Positions 21,619-32,754 of a DNA stretch of 64,000 nucleotides are shown piece after piece. Origin of the DNA: Thecaphora thlaspeos (lineage: Eukaryota > Basidiomycota > Ustilaginomycetes > Urocystidales > Glomosporiaceae). Location of the stretch: NCBI GenBank assembly GCA_900291925.1, contig UWYS01000017.1, positions 378,001 through 442,000 of the forward strand, read 5' to 3'. Numbering within the stretch: the stretch's first letter is position 1; the number at the start of each line of letters is the position of its first letter. A model generated the notes under the pieces. That model was not told the DNA's origin. It did no database searches and saw only the letters and a program-made list of their open reading frames with translations. A program made the translations under genes and the position numbers.

Positions 21619-24600
21619 ATGGCGTCTATCCCTACCGGAAAGCAAAACGACGAGCTCGATCCTCGCAACGCCACGAACGTCAACGAAAGCGTAGCAGCTG
21701 CCCATGCCGCCAACCAGAGCAGCCAAGGACAAGAGAAGTTCTCTGAGGCGACACCAAACGAAAAGGGCCCCAGTGATGCCGTCTCCCACGACTCGACAAA
21801 GGCTGCACGCGTGTCCTTGGACACGGGAGACGGTCCGGAGATCAGCATGTCCGACGCTCTCTTGCGCTCATACGCCTACCCGATGTCGTCGGTGTTCAAC
21901 GCGCTCGGCGTCAACGACACCGACCACGGTCTGGACGACTCGACCGTCGCGGGCCGAAAGGAGGAGTTCGGCCCGAACCAGCTCGAGGGCAGCGACGAGA
22001 TCAGCATCTTCAACATCATCATGCACCAGATAGCCAACGCCGTGACTCTTGTGAGTGTCCTTGATCCTCGATCCTTGACCGTGTTCCGCCCAGCTTCCTG
22101 GACCGCCCCTTTGTCTGCGCAAGAGGATGCTGACGACCCTAGTTACCCTCTCCCCTTCGTCCTCGCCCTCCGCAGGTACTGCTCCTGGCCATGGGCGTCT
22201 CGTTTGGCATTAAGGCGTGGATCGAAGGAGGCGTCATTGCGGGCGTCGTCGGCATCAACATCTTCGTCGGCTTCTTTCAGGAGCTCTCCGCCGAAAAGAC
22301 CATGAATGCGCTCCGCAGTCTCGCCTCGCCCACCGCACGCGTTCTGCGCAACGGCTCCGCCAGCACCGTTCCCGCCAACGAGGTTGTACCCGGCGACGTC
22401 ATCGAGCTCAGCACCGGCGACACCGTCCCCGCCGACTGCCGCCTGATCGACTCGATGAACTTCGAGACCGACGAGGCCCTCCTCACAGGCGAGTCGCTCC
22501 CCGTCGCCAAGGACCACAATCTAATTTTCGAGGGCGAAGAGACCGGCGTTGGCGACCGCCCCAACATGGCCTATACTAGCTCGACTGTCTCCAAGGGCCG
22601 CGCCACCGCAGTCGTCGTCGGGACTGGCATGAACACCGAAATTGGCAAGATCGCCGACGCGCTCCGCGGTGTCGCCAAGGCCCAGAAGATCCGACAGGTC
22701 AAGAAGAACGCCTACGGCAAGGCCGGCCCGCACCGCTACGCCCAGGTTGGCGCGCTCAGGGTCTGGGATAAGATCGGCAACTTCCTTGGCCTCAACAAAG
22801 GCACGCCGCTGCAGAAGCGGCTCTCGCAGCTGGCTATCGGCCTCTTTGCCATTGCCGTCCTGTTCGCCGTCATCGTCTTCCTCGCCAACAACTGGACCGA
22901 CACCGAGGTCATCATCTACGCCGTCGCCACGGGTGTCTCGATGATCCCTGCCTCGCTCACCGCGGTCCTCACCATCACAATGTCGATGGGCAGCACTGCG
23001 ATGGTGAAGAGGAACGTCGTCGTCCGCAGGCTCGACTCGCTCGAGGCGCTCGGCTCGATCAACGACATCTGCTCTGACAAGACGGGTACGCTGACTCAGG
23101 GCAAAATGGTCCTGCGCAAGGCTTGGGTGCTCGCGAGGGGCACGCTCAGTGTTTCGGAGACCAACGAGGCTTTCAACCCGACTCTCGGGGAGGTCACGGT
23201 CAACGGGATCGAGCCGCGCAACGCGAAGAGCGAGGACCAGAGCAGCGGCGACGTCCTCGCTTCGGGCGGCAAGTCGGACAAGGTCGAGGGCGACGCGCCC
23301 TTCCAGGACTTCATGAACGTCGCCTCGCTCTGCAATCTGGCCACTGTGTTCAAGGACAAGGGGACGCATGAGTGGACCGCCCACGGCGACCCGACCGAGT
23401 GCGCCATCCAGACGTTCGTCACCCGCTTCGCCTGGGGTCGCACCAAGCTGACCAAGGGCGTCGAGGCCGACAAGGAGGCGACCGAGAAGTCGACCGGCAA
23501 GTGGACCCAGATCGCCGAGTACCCCTTCGACTCCGGAGTCAAGCGCATGGCCGTCACCTACTCCAACAACCGCACCGGCAAGCATTACGCTATGATGAAG
23601 GGAGCGGTCGAGCGCGTGCTCGACGCTTGTGTCTCTGCCCAGGGCCCCGACGGCCTTGTCGAGTTCACCGACGAGCTGCAGAACCAGACGCTCGAGAACA
23701 TGGAAGCGCTGGCGCAGCAGGGTCTCCGCGTCCTGGCGCTGGCCCACCGCGAGCTTAGCTCGTCCGAGGCCGACAAGGGCGGCGAGCTGGCGCGTGAGAA
23801 GGTCGAGTCCAAGATGGTCTTCCTCGGCCTTGTCGGCCTCTACGACCCTCCGCGGTTCGAGACGGCGGGCGCAGTGCGCAAGTGCATGGAGGCTGGCATC
23901 ACGGTCCGCATGCTGACCGGCGACCACCCGGGCACGGCCAAGGTCATCGCGCTCGAGGTCGGCATCGTCCCGCGCAAAACCAAGCGCTATTCGGAGAAGG
24001 AGGTGCAGGGCATGGTGATGACAGCAGCGCAGTTCGACAAGCTTTCAGACGACCAGATCGACCAGCTTCCGCAGCTGCCTCTCGTCATCGCACGTTGCGC
24101 TCCGCAGACCAAGGTCCGAATGATTGAGGCGCTCCACCGCCGTGACAAGTTCTGCGCCATGACCGGCGACGGTGTCAACGACTCGCCCTCGCTCAAGATG
24201 TCGGACGTTGGCATCGCGATGGGCATGAACGGCAGCGACGTCGCCAAGGACGCGTCTGACATTGTCCTCACCGACGACAACTTTGCCTCGATCTGCAACG
24301 CCATCGAGGAAGGCCGCAGGATGACGGACAACATCACCAAGTTCGTCTGCCACCTTCTCGCGCAGAACGTCGCTCAGGCCGCGGTCTTGCTGATCGGCCT
24401 CGCGTTCAAGGACCAGACCGGCCTCTCGGTCTTTCCGCTTAGCCCCGTCGAGATCCTCTACATCATCATGGTCACCTCAGGCTTCCCCGCCATGGGTCTC
24501 GGCATGGAGCAGGCATCGGTGGACGTGATGCAGCGCCCGCCCCGTGACAATAGGTGGGGCATCTTCTCGCCCGAGATGCTGATCGACCTATTCGTCTACG

Positions 24601-25217
24601 GCTTCTGGATGGCGGCCCTGTGCCTGGCCACCTTCACGCTGACCGTCTTCCGCTGGGGCAGCGGTGAGCTCGGCCTCAACTGCAACAGCAACAACGGCGA
24701 AGGCTGCGACACCGTCTTCCGCGGGCGCGGCGCCACGTTTGCCGTTCTCACTTGGTTCTCGCTGCTGCTGGCGTGGGAGATTATCGACCTGCGCCGCTCC
24801 TTCTTTGCGATGCACAACGACGGCAAGTGGTACAACCAGTTCCTCAAGGACACGTGGGGCAAGAACAAATTCCTCTTCTTCTGCGTCACGCTCGGCTTTA
24901 TCTCGGTCTTCCCCATCCTCTACATTTCCGGCCTCAACGACGTCGTATTCCTCCACCACGGCATCACCTGGGAGTGGGGCGTCGTGTTTATCTGCACGCT
25001 CCTCTTCGTCGGCGGCATCGAAGGCTGGAAGTGGGGCAAGCGCGTCTACTACCGCCGCAAGGAGGTTGACAACACGAGGATCGTCGACGAGGAGATGGGC
25101 GTCGAGAACGACGATGAGGGCGATGCCGTCGCGTCGTCGTCCGACGAGAAGCAGCAGGGCAGAGCCACCAAGCTTCCCCTGTCGCAGACGATCGACAGCC
25201 AGGCCATGCACATCTAG
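21619..25217 (+). CDS. ENA1: ENA-type P-type ATPase, Na+/K+ efflux pump
   Basis: Exons 21619-22050 and 22176-25217 give 1157 residues, typical of fungal ENA (P2D) pumps. After about 85 hydrophilic residues comes a cation-ATPase N domain (SYAYPMSSVFNALGVND). Motifs in order: TGES of the actuator domain near 248; ICSDKTGTLTQGK with the phosphorylated Asp near 445; KGAVERVLD in the nucleotide-binding domain; TGDGVNDSPSLK near 807; and a C-terminal set of transmembrane helices. The P2D group is recognised by the long N domain, NNWTDTEVIIYAVATGVSMIPASLTAVLT in the M4 region (proline in VSMIPASL), and PPRDNRWGIFSPEM after M5/M6. The pump exports Na+ or K+ across the plasma membrane at high pH or salt. 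The single intron (gtgagt) falls inside M1-M2. The C-terminal tail is acidic and Ser-rich. Confidence 0.96.
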
Positions 25218-25583
25218 TTCTTTCCTTGGCCACTTTCCCCCTTGCACCCCAACTACATCCACAGCATGTCCAACTCTCGTACGCACCAGCATATCGACAA
25301 CCGGCAGATCCTACAAGCTGGATCTCGCCCCGCAATCGCAACACAAGCACATACTCTCACGAACCCCCCTCTCTCTAGCATCTCTTGTTCTCGGATCGCA
25401 TCTACGCCACATGTCCGTCCTGTTGACGGCTTATAGGCTTGTCGAAAATGTATTGTTATTTGTTGCTGTTTTCCCAGCTCCGCTGCATCGCTTCCCTGCT
25501 AGTGTGTCATGACAAGAAAAGAATAGACGATGATTCGCCACGGGCGGATCTTGCACCAACCCTCTATGCGCGTGCGCTGGGCA
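25218..25583. other. Convergent 3' region
   Basis: This gap lies between the stops of the ENA ATPase (+) and the mitochondrial orphan (-). It is AT-richer than the flanking coding DNA and should hold both 3' untranslated regions. No gene is seen. Confidence 0.6.
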
Positions 25584-26622
25584 TTAGCCCTCATAGCCCT
25601 CTGCGATCAGCCACCTTTCGATCTCCTTGATGATCTGTTCCTCTGACCTTGCTGTAGTGGACAAAGTCTTGACCTTTGCCTCCTTTGAATCCTGGGTCGC
25701 GCCGGCGCCTACTAGGAGCGTATTCAAATTCGGATTGCTCTTGAACTTGAGCGCGGTATCGCTGTTGCAATCGAGCACGATGAGGCCGCTGATAGCAGGA
25801 CGAGAGGATGTGGGGTTGGAAAAGATTCTCTTCCACCACGACGATGTCGCGTCGTCGTTGGGGGAGGGGAGGATGTATTGTGAGACGACATCGGATGCTG
25901 AGGTGCCGTCTTTGACGAAGAGGACGGGAAGTCGTTGTAGAGAGGTGAGACGGAGTTGGGAATGTAGCTCGTCCGTACGCGTGCCGGGCGAAGGGAAAGG
26001 TGGGATGTTGAGATCCAAAGCATCGTACCCTGCTTCGCGAAAGTATGCTATGTACGATTGCCATCTTCCGTGCGGGGCGTCGGTGGGTGATGAAGTGTGG
26101 TTCAAAGGGAAAAAGACGAAGCGTTCAGGTGGACGCAAGGCAACTGCGATAGAAATCTCTGGGGGCACGCTGCAAGAAGACTCACTCAGCTCGACCCGTT
26201 CCACCAACCCCAGTGAAACTCTTGACCATACCACCCAATCCCACCCTGTCCCCTTCCGAACTCAGGAACACCAAAGTGACAGTCTGTCTTCGCATAGCGG
26301 CCGGACTAGCTTTTCTCCAAATCGTAGAACTTCCTTTCACATCGCCTCGCTCCCGTCCTTGCTTTTGCTCTTCATCTGGAGATGAGATTGTGTATTCCCG
26401 TTTCTGCTGGTTGTTAGCGGCGGAGGAAGGAGAGGGGGACGAGGGGAGCAAGAGGCCACCGATCGCTAGACCTGTGCCGAAGGAGAGTCCGAGATGCGAC
26501 GGTTTGACAGATTGGCGATATGAGGTGAGTGGGGTGGTGGTGGAGAGAAGTCGCGACGAATGGGCGACGGGAGTGGCGAAGCGGAGGAGGGTTCGAGTGA
26601 GAGGACGAGAGAGGGAGGTCAT
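25584..26622 (-). CDS. Mitochondrial protein of unknown function, hydrolase-like
   Basis: Two reading frames must be joined. The best canonical model uses exon 26622-26232, an 88-nt intron (donor GTATGG, acceptor ATCGCAG) and exon 26143-25584, giving 316 residues. The N-terminus MTSLSRPLTRTLLRFATPVA followed by HSSRLLSTTTP is a strong mitochondrial presequence, and a hydrophobic stretch (LGLSFGTGLAIGGLLLP) follows. The second exon begins a folded domain, ERFVFFPLNHT then GRWQSYIAYFREAGYDAL and LPVLFVKDGT, reminiscent of part of an alpha/beta hydrolase fold, but no GxSxG nucleophile is visible, so an enzymatic role is doubtful. The splice junction is uncertain. It is divergent from EMC6 with a 408-bp shared promoter. 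I do not recognise the family. Confidence 0.65.
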
Positions 26623-27030
26623 GTTGGTTTGCGGCGGATCTGAGCTTGTATGGTCTAGAACAACGGTGGTGGTGCTGGTGGTGGTGCGATGCGATGCGAT
26701 GCGATGGGCTGTCAATGGGTGAGGTAGTGGTGACGCCGCGCTACGAGAGGGGAGCGCTACGTCATGGCAATGCACAGGAGAGGTGGAGGCGAAGAAATCG
26801 GGTCCCGATTGTCCTTCCCAAATCTGTCCTTCCCCGATGGATGCACGTTCTGGCGTCGCGGAAGAAAGGCAGCGCGCACCGCAACGCACAGACACACACA
26901 CGCTCGCTCGACCTCGTTCCCTTTCCTCGGCACTTTATCATCGACCTCCTTTACGCCCCCCTCCGCCTCTCCCTCCTCTCACACACGTATCACCGACTCA
27001 AGCTACCCCTCAGCCGCCGACGCCAACACG
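26623..27030. promoter_or_regulatory. Shared divergent promoter (mitochondrial orphan / EMC6)
   Basis: The two genes start head to head 408 bp apart. The segment holds a GCGAT repeat (GATGCGATGCGATGCGATGG) near 26688-26707 and a CT-rich tract before the EMC6 start. No ORF here has coding character. Confidence 0.5.
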
Positions 27031-27693
27031 ATGACAACACAAGCACAAGAACAAGCCGAACTATTCCGTCTTCAATCCTACTACCCTGAGAACGTTGCAC
27101 ACAACGCCCAACAATTCTACTAGTACGTCCCTTGCCTCTTCTCTACCCTCCACCCCGCCTCTCTCGTCGTTCTGCCTTGGGCTTCCTCTTTCTAACCACC
27201 ATCTCGCACGAACTCTTCCTTTGCAACGGTCTAGTATCCGATCTACATCACTCTCCATCTGCGGCTCGGTCGCTGGTGTGTTGGGACTAACGGACTTCTC
27301 CGGTCTATACCTCTACATCGTCTCTCTACTACTCATCAACGCGCTCATCCTCCTCTTCAACGCTAAAGCCAAACCCGAACGATACTTTGTTCAACCTCTC
27401 TCCGTATCCCATTCGGAGGAGAATGGGCAGAACAAAAAGGTGGCGGCTGGGAAGGGTGGCAAGGCGACAGGATGGGATGTCAAAGAGGTAGGCATCATCT
27501 TGTTCGAAGGTGCGCAGGAGAATGGGTTTAGTTATGTCCTTTGGTGGACCTTTTGGTTCGCTGTCGTTCATGGTAAGTCCTTACCGTCCCTTGATGAGAT
27601 ACAAACGTGGTCAGGAATGGAGAAACGTTAAAAAGGAAGCTGACATTTTCGTTCTTTTCACCTGCCTTTTGACGCGATACAGTCTACGACTGA
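27031..27693 (+). CDS. EMC6: ER membrane protein complex subunit 6
   Basis: Exons 27031-27122, 27235-27572 and 27683-27693 give 146 residues, slightly longer than human EMC6 (110). The last exon encodes only the final residues Val-Tyr-Asp and the stop. Recognisable parts are NVAHNAQQFY before the first helix, IRSTSLSICGSVAGVLGLT then FSGLYLYIVSLLLINALILL for the first two transmembrane helices, and GFSYVLWWTFWFAVVHVYD for the third, which matches the conserved EMC6 ending FWTF...VHVY. A roughly 35-residue Lys/Gly-rich insertion sits in the cytosolic loop (NGQNKKVAAGKGGKATG). EMC6 is a core subunit of the EMC insertase in the ER membrane, which inserts tail-anchored and multipass proteins. All introns are GT-AG. 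Confidence 0.92.
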
Positions 27694-27735
27694 CGAGCTC
27701 GTAGCGCGCTTGCCAGTGTGCATGCCGATACGCTT

Positions 27736-27815
27736 GCGACTGGTCGACGACGATACGCTAGCGACTGGCCAACGACGACACGTTCGCGATTGATCAACGA
27801 CGACACGTCCGCGAC
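27736..27815. repeat. 25-bp tandem repeat, three copies plus partial
   Basis: Units begin at 27736, 27761 and 27786, each starting GCGA and ending in CGACGATACG or CGACGACACG followed by two variable bases. A fourth partial unit (GCGAC) starts at 27811, and a partial copy precedes the first. Copies differ mainly by transitions. Confidence 0.8.
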
Positions 27816-27866
27816 AGTGCAATGTCTGCCAGATGCGATGGTTGCAAGCGAGGGATGCCTCGATCT

Positions 27867-27888
27867 AGAGAGAGAGAGAGAGAGAGAG
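27867..27888. repeat. (GA)n microsatellite
   Basis: About eleven AG dinucleotides in a row lie 135 bp beyond the SF3B4 stop codon. Confidence 0.9.
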
Positions 27889-28022
27889 TAAAAGTACAGA
27901 TGCATATACGTGCGTGCGTTCGTACGTGTGCGGCAGCGTGATTTCGCTCATAGGTTCAGTAGTCCGGAAGGAGGAGTGTGCCGAAGCGGGCAGGGCAGGG
28001 GACTGCCGATGGACCGGCGCGA

Positions 28023-29252
28023 CTACCAGTGCCCTTGACCCTGTCCACCATAGCCCGTCTGTGCACCGTACGGCTGCTGCTGCGGCGCTATTGATCCGGG
28101 CGGATACTGCTGTGGATGCGGCTGTGATGGCGGCGGCGGCACGCCACCGTTCTGGAGGTGTTGCGATGGTGGTGGTGGTGGTGGCATTGCTCCGCCCTGC
28201 ATACCCATGTGAACGGGCGGCGGTGGCATGCTAAGAGGCGGTCCACCCTGGCCCATGCCGTGTGGCGGCGGAGGCGGAGGCGCGCCTTGCCCGTTCTGCA
28301 TGTGTTGCCCCTGACCCAAAGCCATGCCCGGCGCAGGTCCGTACGCAACTCCAACTCCAGGCGCAGGTCCGACGGCGCCGGCATTGGCGCCCGTCGCAAA
28401 GCCACCCCACGGTGCGGGCGGACGTGGCGGGCCGCCGGCGCCAGCGTTAAAGACACCGGGGGACGGCGGCGGACGCATGGGCGGTGGAGGTGGGAGAGCG
28501 TTGTTCTTCCTGGCCTGTGCGGCGAGGAGCCTCTCTGCGGGTGTGCCGTGGCGTTCGCCCGTCTTGCTGTCCTTCTTGATGGCGTAGGTGACGGTGATGG
28601 GGCGGTTGAGGAGGAACTGGTTGTTGAGCGACTCGATGGCCGCATCGGCCGACTCGAAGTTGTCGAAGGAGACGAAGCCAAAGTTTTTGGAGAGGCCGGT
28701 GGCGGGGTCGCGAGCGATCTGTGCGGACGGCGCGAGTGGGGTGAAGGCGGGGTGAAGAGGGCGAAGAGGGCGAGCAGGGAAAAAGGCAGAGAGGCAGATG
28801 TCAGTGGGCGGCGCGCCGATCGAGGCCAAGGGGAGGATGCGGGAGAGGCTACACACCTTTGGGACGCCGACAATCTGACCAAAGGTGGAAAAGGTGTCGT
28901 AGAGGGACCTTTCGTCAACGTTGAGGTCGAGATTGCCGACAAAGAGGTTTGCGCCAATGTCGATGTGCTTCTTGTCGCTGGAGGCCTTGTTGACGCGGAT
29001 GGGCTTACCGAAGAGCTTGAGGCCGTTCATGACCTTGCAGGCGTAGTCTGCGTCGTGTTCGGTCTGGAACTCTGCAAAGGCGTAGCCCTGATGGGTCTGT
29101 GTGATGCGGTCCTTTGGGAGGTGTAGGTGGACGAGGGGCCCGGCCTGGACCATGAGTTCCCAGACGAGGGCATCGGTGCAGCGGTCGTCGAGGTTGCCGA
29201 CGTAGCAGGTGGCGTCCTGGTTGCGGTCGAGCTCCGGTGGTCTTGAGGACAT
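28023..29252 (-). CDS. SF3B4: Splicing factor 3b subunit 4 (SF3b49/Hsh49)
   Basis: Exons 29252-28857 and 28718-28023 give 363 residues. Two RRM domains lie at about residues 16-92 and 103-180. RRM1 has [12 protein letters not shown] as RNP2 and [17 protein letters not shown] as RNP1; RRM2 has [14 protein letters not shown] and [17 protein letters not shown], and the spliced junction [14 protein letters not shown] matches the family. Residues from about 200 are Pro/Gly-rich with repeated PPPPP, QGG and QPYGA-like segments, as in human SF3B4. The protein binds pre-mRNA near the branch site within U2 snRNP and contacts SF3B2. The 138-nt intron (28856-28719) is a multiple of three and has no in-frame stop, so retention would insert 46 residues into RRM2. 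Confidence 0.94.
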   Translation of the reverse strand: MSSRPPELDRNQDATCYVGNLDDRCTDALVWELMVQAGPLVHLHLPKDRITQTHQGYAFAEFQTEHDADYACKVMNGLKLFGKPIRVNKASSDKKHIDIGANLFVGNLDLNVDERSLYDTFSTFGQIVGVPKVCSLSRILPLASIGAPPTDICLSAFFPARPLRPLHPAFTPLAPSAQIARDPATGLSKNFGFVSFDNFESADAAIESLNNQFLLNRPITVTYAIKKDSKTGERHGTPAERLLAAQARKNNALPPPPPMRPPPSPGVFNAGAGGPPRPPAPWGGFATGANAGAVGPAPGVGVAYGPAPGMALGQGQHMQNGQGAPPPPPPHGMGQGGPPLSMPPPPVHMGMQGGAMPPPPPPSQHLQNGGVPPPPSQPHPQQYPPGSIAPQQQPYGAQTGYGGQGQGHW

Positions 29253-30581
29253 GGCTGGGAGTACGAGTGGGTGTGTGCGAGGGAAGGGGGGATGATGGTG
29301 GACGGAGGAGTGCGTGCGTATAAGGCAAGTTAGTGTATGTAGGTGTGCGTGGCGTGTGGAGCAGCGTAGGGGCTGAGCATTACGATTCTTCCGCGCGAAA
29401 AGGGCGTGCGTGCACGGAGCGGAAGTCGGCGACGGAGTACTGCACAGTAGCGCTCCGAACGGAGCCGAATGCGCATGGGCAGGGCGTGGCGCGCGCCAGC
29501 GGTGCCGAACAATGCCGAAAGAAGCCTACATGCACCTCCTCTCGTCTAGAGGCGAGCTATGTAAGTAACTGTAGTTAGTTAGTTAGTTACAGGCCATGTT
29601 GTTTCTCGTTTTTAATTCAGATTCACAATTCATTTTCCTAGCCGCCACCCGGCAGGCGCGCGGTGCTTGTGTGTCTGTGGCTCTTGCGGCGCTCAAGCGC
29701 TGGCTCGGATGCCCCGCTCCTCGACAGCGATCCTTGACAGCGACCATGGCGACGCCAGGCGATCGTCGTCGCCATGTGTAACGCCACGTCGTCTCCTGAC
29801 CATCTAGCCATGGTACATACTGTAGCATCACTCGCATTTCCTCATTCCCGTGGCGACAGCTGCATACTCACAGCACCGTGCACCGTGTGCAGTGTACTGT
29901 ACTGTACTGTAGCGAACAGTGGGCCACCACCAGGTCTGCCTTGCCGTTGGATCATCGCCGCATCCAACGTCGCCCTGGTCGCAGCGGGCAACGACTGCAA
30001 ATCAAGGGCCGACGCTGCGCTCGTCGACGAGGCAGGAAATCGGAACGCTAAACGAAGAGGTGGCGGCACCACCGGTGCAGCAGTGCGGCCGGATACAGCG
30101 GCGCTATGGTGCTGTACTACTCAGCTGTCGAGCGCCTTGACACGCCGAGCATGACACCGTACCCTTGCTCTTCCCCCCCTCCTCGCCTGCTGGCCCACAG
30201 CTGCTTCGCTACAGTACATACTTTACATAAGCTGCCTTGGTCGGCTGTTGTTCCTTCAGCACCCCCCCCTGGTCTTGCCCACTTCATTTCTCCCTTCTTT
30301 CCGTGGCCCCTTTACAGTACCATCACCTCGTGCCACGCTTGCCCAGGCAACTGCCGCTCCCTCAACCCGGACCTCGGCCACAGCTCACGCCCCCACTCTG
30401 CCCCCGCGTGCATTACAGTAACAGCACTCGCCTTTGACTCTTTGCTTTCTTCTCCAGCTCTGTATCGCCTAGGCCTCATTCAATATCCGCGCCCGACCAT
30501 CCACACCGCCGCCCATACCCTTGCCAACGACCAAACCATACATTGCTTCACCCTTCAACACCCACCACGACCGCCATCACC
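29253..30581. promoter_or_regulatory. Divergent promoter region with recurring GCTACAGTA motif
   Basis: This 1.33-kb region lies between the divergent SF3B4 and MFS transporter starts. The 9-mer GCTACAGTA or its complement occurs at 29818-29826, 29905-29913 and 30208-30216, and shorter ACAGTA/TACTGT copies occur near 29441, 29895-29910, 30313 and 30416. GTTAGTTAGTTAGTTAC lies near 29574-29590. The segment is CT-rich nearer the transporter. No coding sequence is supported. Confidence 0.5.
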
Positions 30582-32048
30582 ATGGCCGCCACCCCCTCGA
30601 GCGCAGGCACAGACATCGAGGCCTCCCCTGCCCGCCCTGCCAGCCTCGCGTCATATTCTTCGCCCCAGAGCGATCCCAACCACACGCCCCATACCACCGA
30701 GAGCAACCAGCTCTCCATCCGCGACGAGAAACAGCTCGGCCTCGCCGACCATGACGATCCCAACCGACTCAACCGCTCCCCACCGCTGCAACACGGCCTC
30801 GCCGACGATGATGCTAGCTTCACTTTCCCCGAGGGCGGCCTCCGCGCCTGGCTATGCGTGCTTGGCGGCTTCTGCTCCACCTTCATCACCTTTGGCTACA
30901 TCAACAGCTTCGGCGTCTTCGAAGACTACTACTTCAGAGGGCCCCTCTCCCACAAGACTTCGAGCGAGATTGCCTGGATCGGCGCCTTCCAGTACTTTCT
31001 CATCTTTGCCGTCGGCGGCTTCTCGGGGCGCCTGTTCGACCTCGGCTTCTTCCGCATCGCCTTCACGCTCGGCGCCTCGCTCCTCGTCGTCTCGCAGATG
31101 TTCCTCAGCCTCTGCACCGAGTACTACCACTTCTTCCTCTGCCAAGGCGTCGGCCTCGGCCTGTCGTTTGGCATCGTCTTCAACATGGCCATCAACTGTC
31201 CCGCCCACCACTTCCAGCAGCGTCGCGCCATGGCCTTCGGCCTCGTCGCCACCGGCAGCTCGACGGGCGGCATCATCTTCCCCATCATGATCCGACGCCT
31301 TATCCCCGTGGTCGGCTTCGGCTGGACCATGCGCATCGTTGGGCTCTTTGCACTCGTCGCGACCATCTCGGCCTCGCTGTGCCTCAGCACACGCCTGCCA
31401 CCGACGATTGACGTGCGCGATAAGTCCAAGGGAGGCTGGAAGCAGGTCAAGTGGGTCGACCTGGATGCCTTCAAGCTGCCCGCCTACTCGTGGTTCCTCT
31501 TTGGCAGCACCGTCATCATGCTGGGTCTCTACATGCCCTTCACCTACATGGACGTCTTCAGCGAGCTCTACGACGTCCCCGCCAGCGGCTACTACCTGTC
31601 CATCCTCAACGCCGCCTCGATGTTCGGTCGCGCTCTGCCCGGTATCGTGGCGGATAAGGCGGGACTCATCAACGTCCTCGTTCCGCACGTTACCGTCTCT
31701 GGGATCCTGTTGATCTTCCTCCCGCTCTGCACCAACGTCGGCGGGCTGGTGACGTTTTCCATCATCTTTGGCTTCGCGTCTGGATGCTACGTCTCGCTTA
31801 TCCCGGCCTGCTGCGCGCAGCTGGGACCGACGTCCAACGTCGGCTCGAGGGTGGGCATGATGTTTGCTGTGGGCTCGCTAGGAGGGCTGTTTGGAACGCC
31901 CATCAGTGGAGCCATTCTGGGCAATGCGCCCAACTACGACTGGTGGGGCACAGCGACTTACTCGATGGCCACTGTCCTCCTGGGATCCTTTTGTCTGGGC
32001 ATGAGCAGATGGTATGCGCTGCAAAAGAGATGGGTTGGCAAGATCTAG
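30582..32048 (+). CDS. MFS transporter, monocarboxylate porter type
   Basis: A single exon gives 488 residues from the ATG in CACCATGGCC. About 85 hydrophilic residues precede the membrane domain, which begins PEGGLRAWLCVLGGFCSTF, the characteristic start of fungal monocarboxylate-like MFS proteins (Mch/Esbp6 group). Twelve helices are predictable: NSFGVFEDYY, IAWIGAFQYFLIF, GRLFDLGFFR, QGVGLGLSFGIVFN, RRAMAFGLVATGSSTGGIIFP, FGRALPGIVADKAG and VGSLGGLFGTPISG are family landmarks. GRLFDLGFFR takes the place of the loop 2-3 signature and SRVGMMFAVGSLGG lies in the second half. These proteins sit in the plasma or vacuolar membrane; many act on monocarboxylates, riboflavin or unknown substrates. 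The substrate is not predictable. It is convergent with the nitroreductase, only 71 bp apart. Confidence 0.9.
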   Translation: MAATPSSAGTDIEASPARPASLASYSSPQSDPNHTPHTTESNQLSIRDEKQLGLADHDDPNRLNRSPPLQHGLADDDASFTFPEGGLRAWLCVLGGFCSTFITFGYINSFGVFEDYYFRGPLSHKTSSEIAWIGAFQYFLIFAVGGFSGRLFDLGFFRIAFTLGASLLVVSQMFLSLCTEYYHFFLCQGVGLGLSFGIVFNMAINCPAHHFQQRRAMAFGLVATGSSTGGIIFPIMIRRLIPVVGFGWTMRIVGLFALVATISASLCLSTRLPPTIDVRDKSKGGWKQVKWVDLDAFKLPAYSWFLFGSTVIMLGLYMPFTYMDVFSELYDVPASGYYLSILNAASMFGRALPGIVADKAGLINVLVPHVTVSGILLIFLPLCTNVGGLVTFSIIFGFASGCYVSLIPACCAQLGPTSNVGSRVGMMFAVGSLGGLFGTPISGAILGNAPNYDWWGTATYSMATVLLGSFCLGMSRWYALQKRWVGKI

Positions 32049-32119
32049 CGCTCTGTCACCTGCCGCTGCCGCTGCTGCTGTTGCTGTTGCTGTTGCTTTT
32101 GACGCTTAATTCATCACGC

Positions 32120-32718
32120 CTAGCGAGAGCATAGATATTTACCTCTGCAACGTTTATAGCTTTGCCCTGAGTCGCAAGTTGCATGACATCTTGTTGTCAT
32201 TCCTGTTTCGGGTAGCCCGTTCTGCGTTCTCCGTTCTGCGGTCTCTGGTCGGACATTGGCTGCATCGAGGCGACATCTAGGGACGATCTTCTTGAAGACA
32301 GTCACCCTCTCCTCGTCGGGGAGGAAAGGCTTATCACCTGCCCCACCTTGAGGATGACCAAAGACGAGCTCAGACTTCAAGTCCCAAGCTTGGTTGATGT
32401 TCCAGTGCGCCTTTACGGCTGGAGCCGTGAGGTTACCGTAGTGTTGGAGATTTGCATCGTACCCTTCCAACTCTAGGGCGGTCCATGTGGCAAGTTGTGC
32501 CATACCCGAAGCGTGTTCGGACCACTGGGGTAACGAGGTGGAGTAAAGCGGCATCTTGCTCTGTAGACCCTTTATCATGCTGCTGTCTTCGAAGAATAGG
32601 ACTGTGCCGTATCCCACCTATCGTATCGGGTTTTTGTAAGTGTTATGTCAAAGCAAGGGTAAGAAAGGCACACTGTATGTGTGTGTGTGTGTGTGGATGG
32701 AGATTTAGCTGTAAAGAT

Positions 32719-32754
<36 letters not shown>

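Larger units (their letters stand above)
27694..28022. other. Convergent 3' region with tandem repeats
   Basis: This gap between the stops of EMC6 and SF3B4 contains three 25-bp tandem repeats (27736-27815) and a 22-bp GA run (27867-27888), listed separately. No gene is seen. Confidence 0.65.

Noticed and set aside
22521..23927. 468-codon minus-strand frame
   Set aside because: It is antisense to the ENA ATPase and lacks any domain.
26170..26185. A 16-nt GTGAGT...TTGCAG intron in the mitochondrial orphan
   Set aside because: It restores the frame with perfect splice signals but is far shorter than any known fungal intron; an 88-nt GT-AG intron (26231-26144) also restores the frame.
32679..32754. 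GT/CT/CA repeats as a CRISPR-like or telomeric array
   Set aside because: They are simple dinucleotide microsatellites inside a spliceosomal intron, with no spacers or telomere unit.
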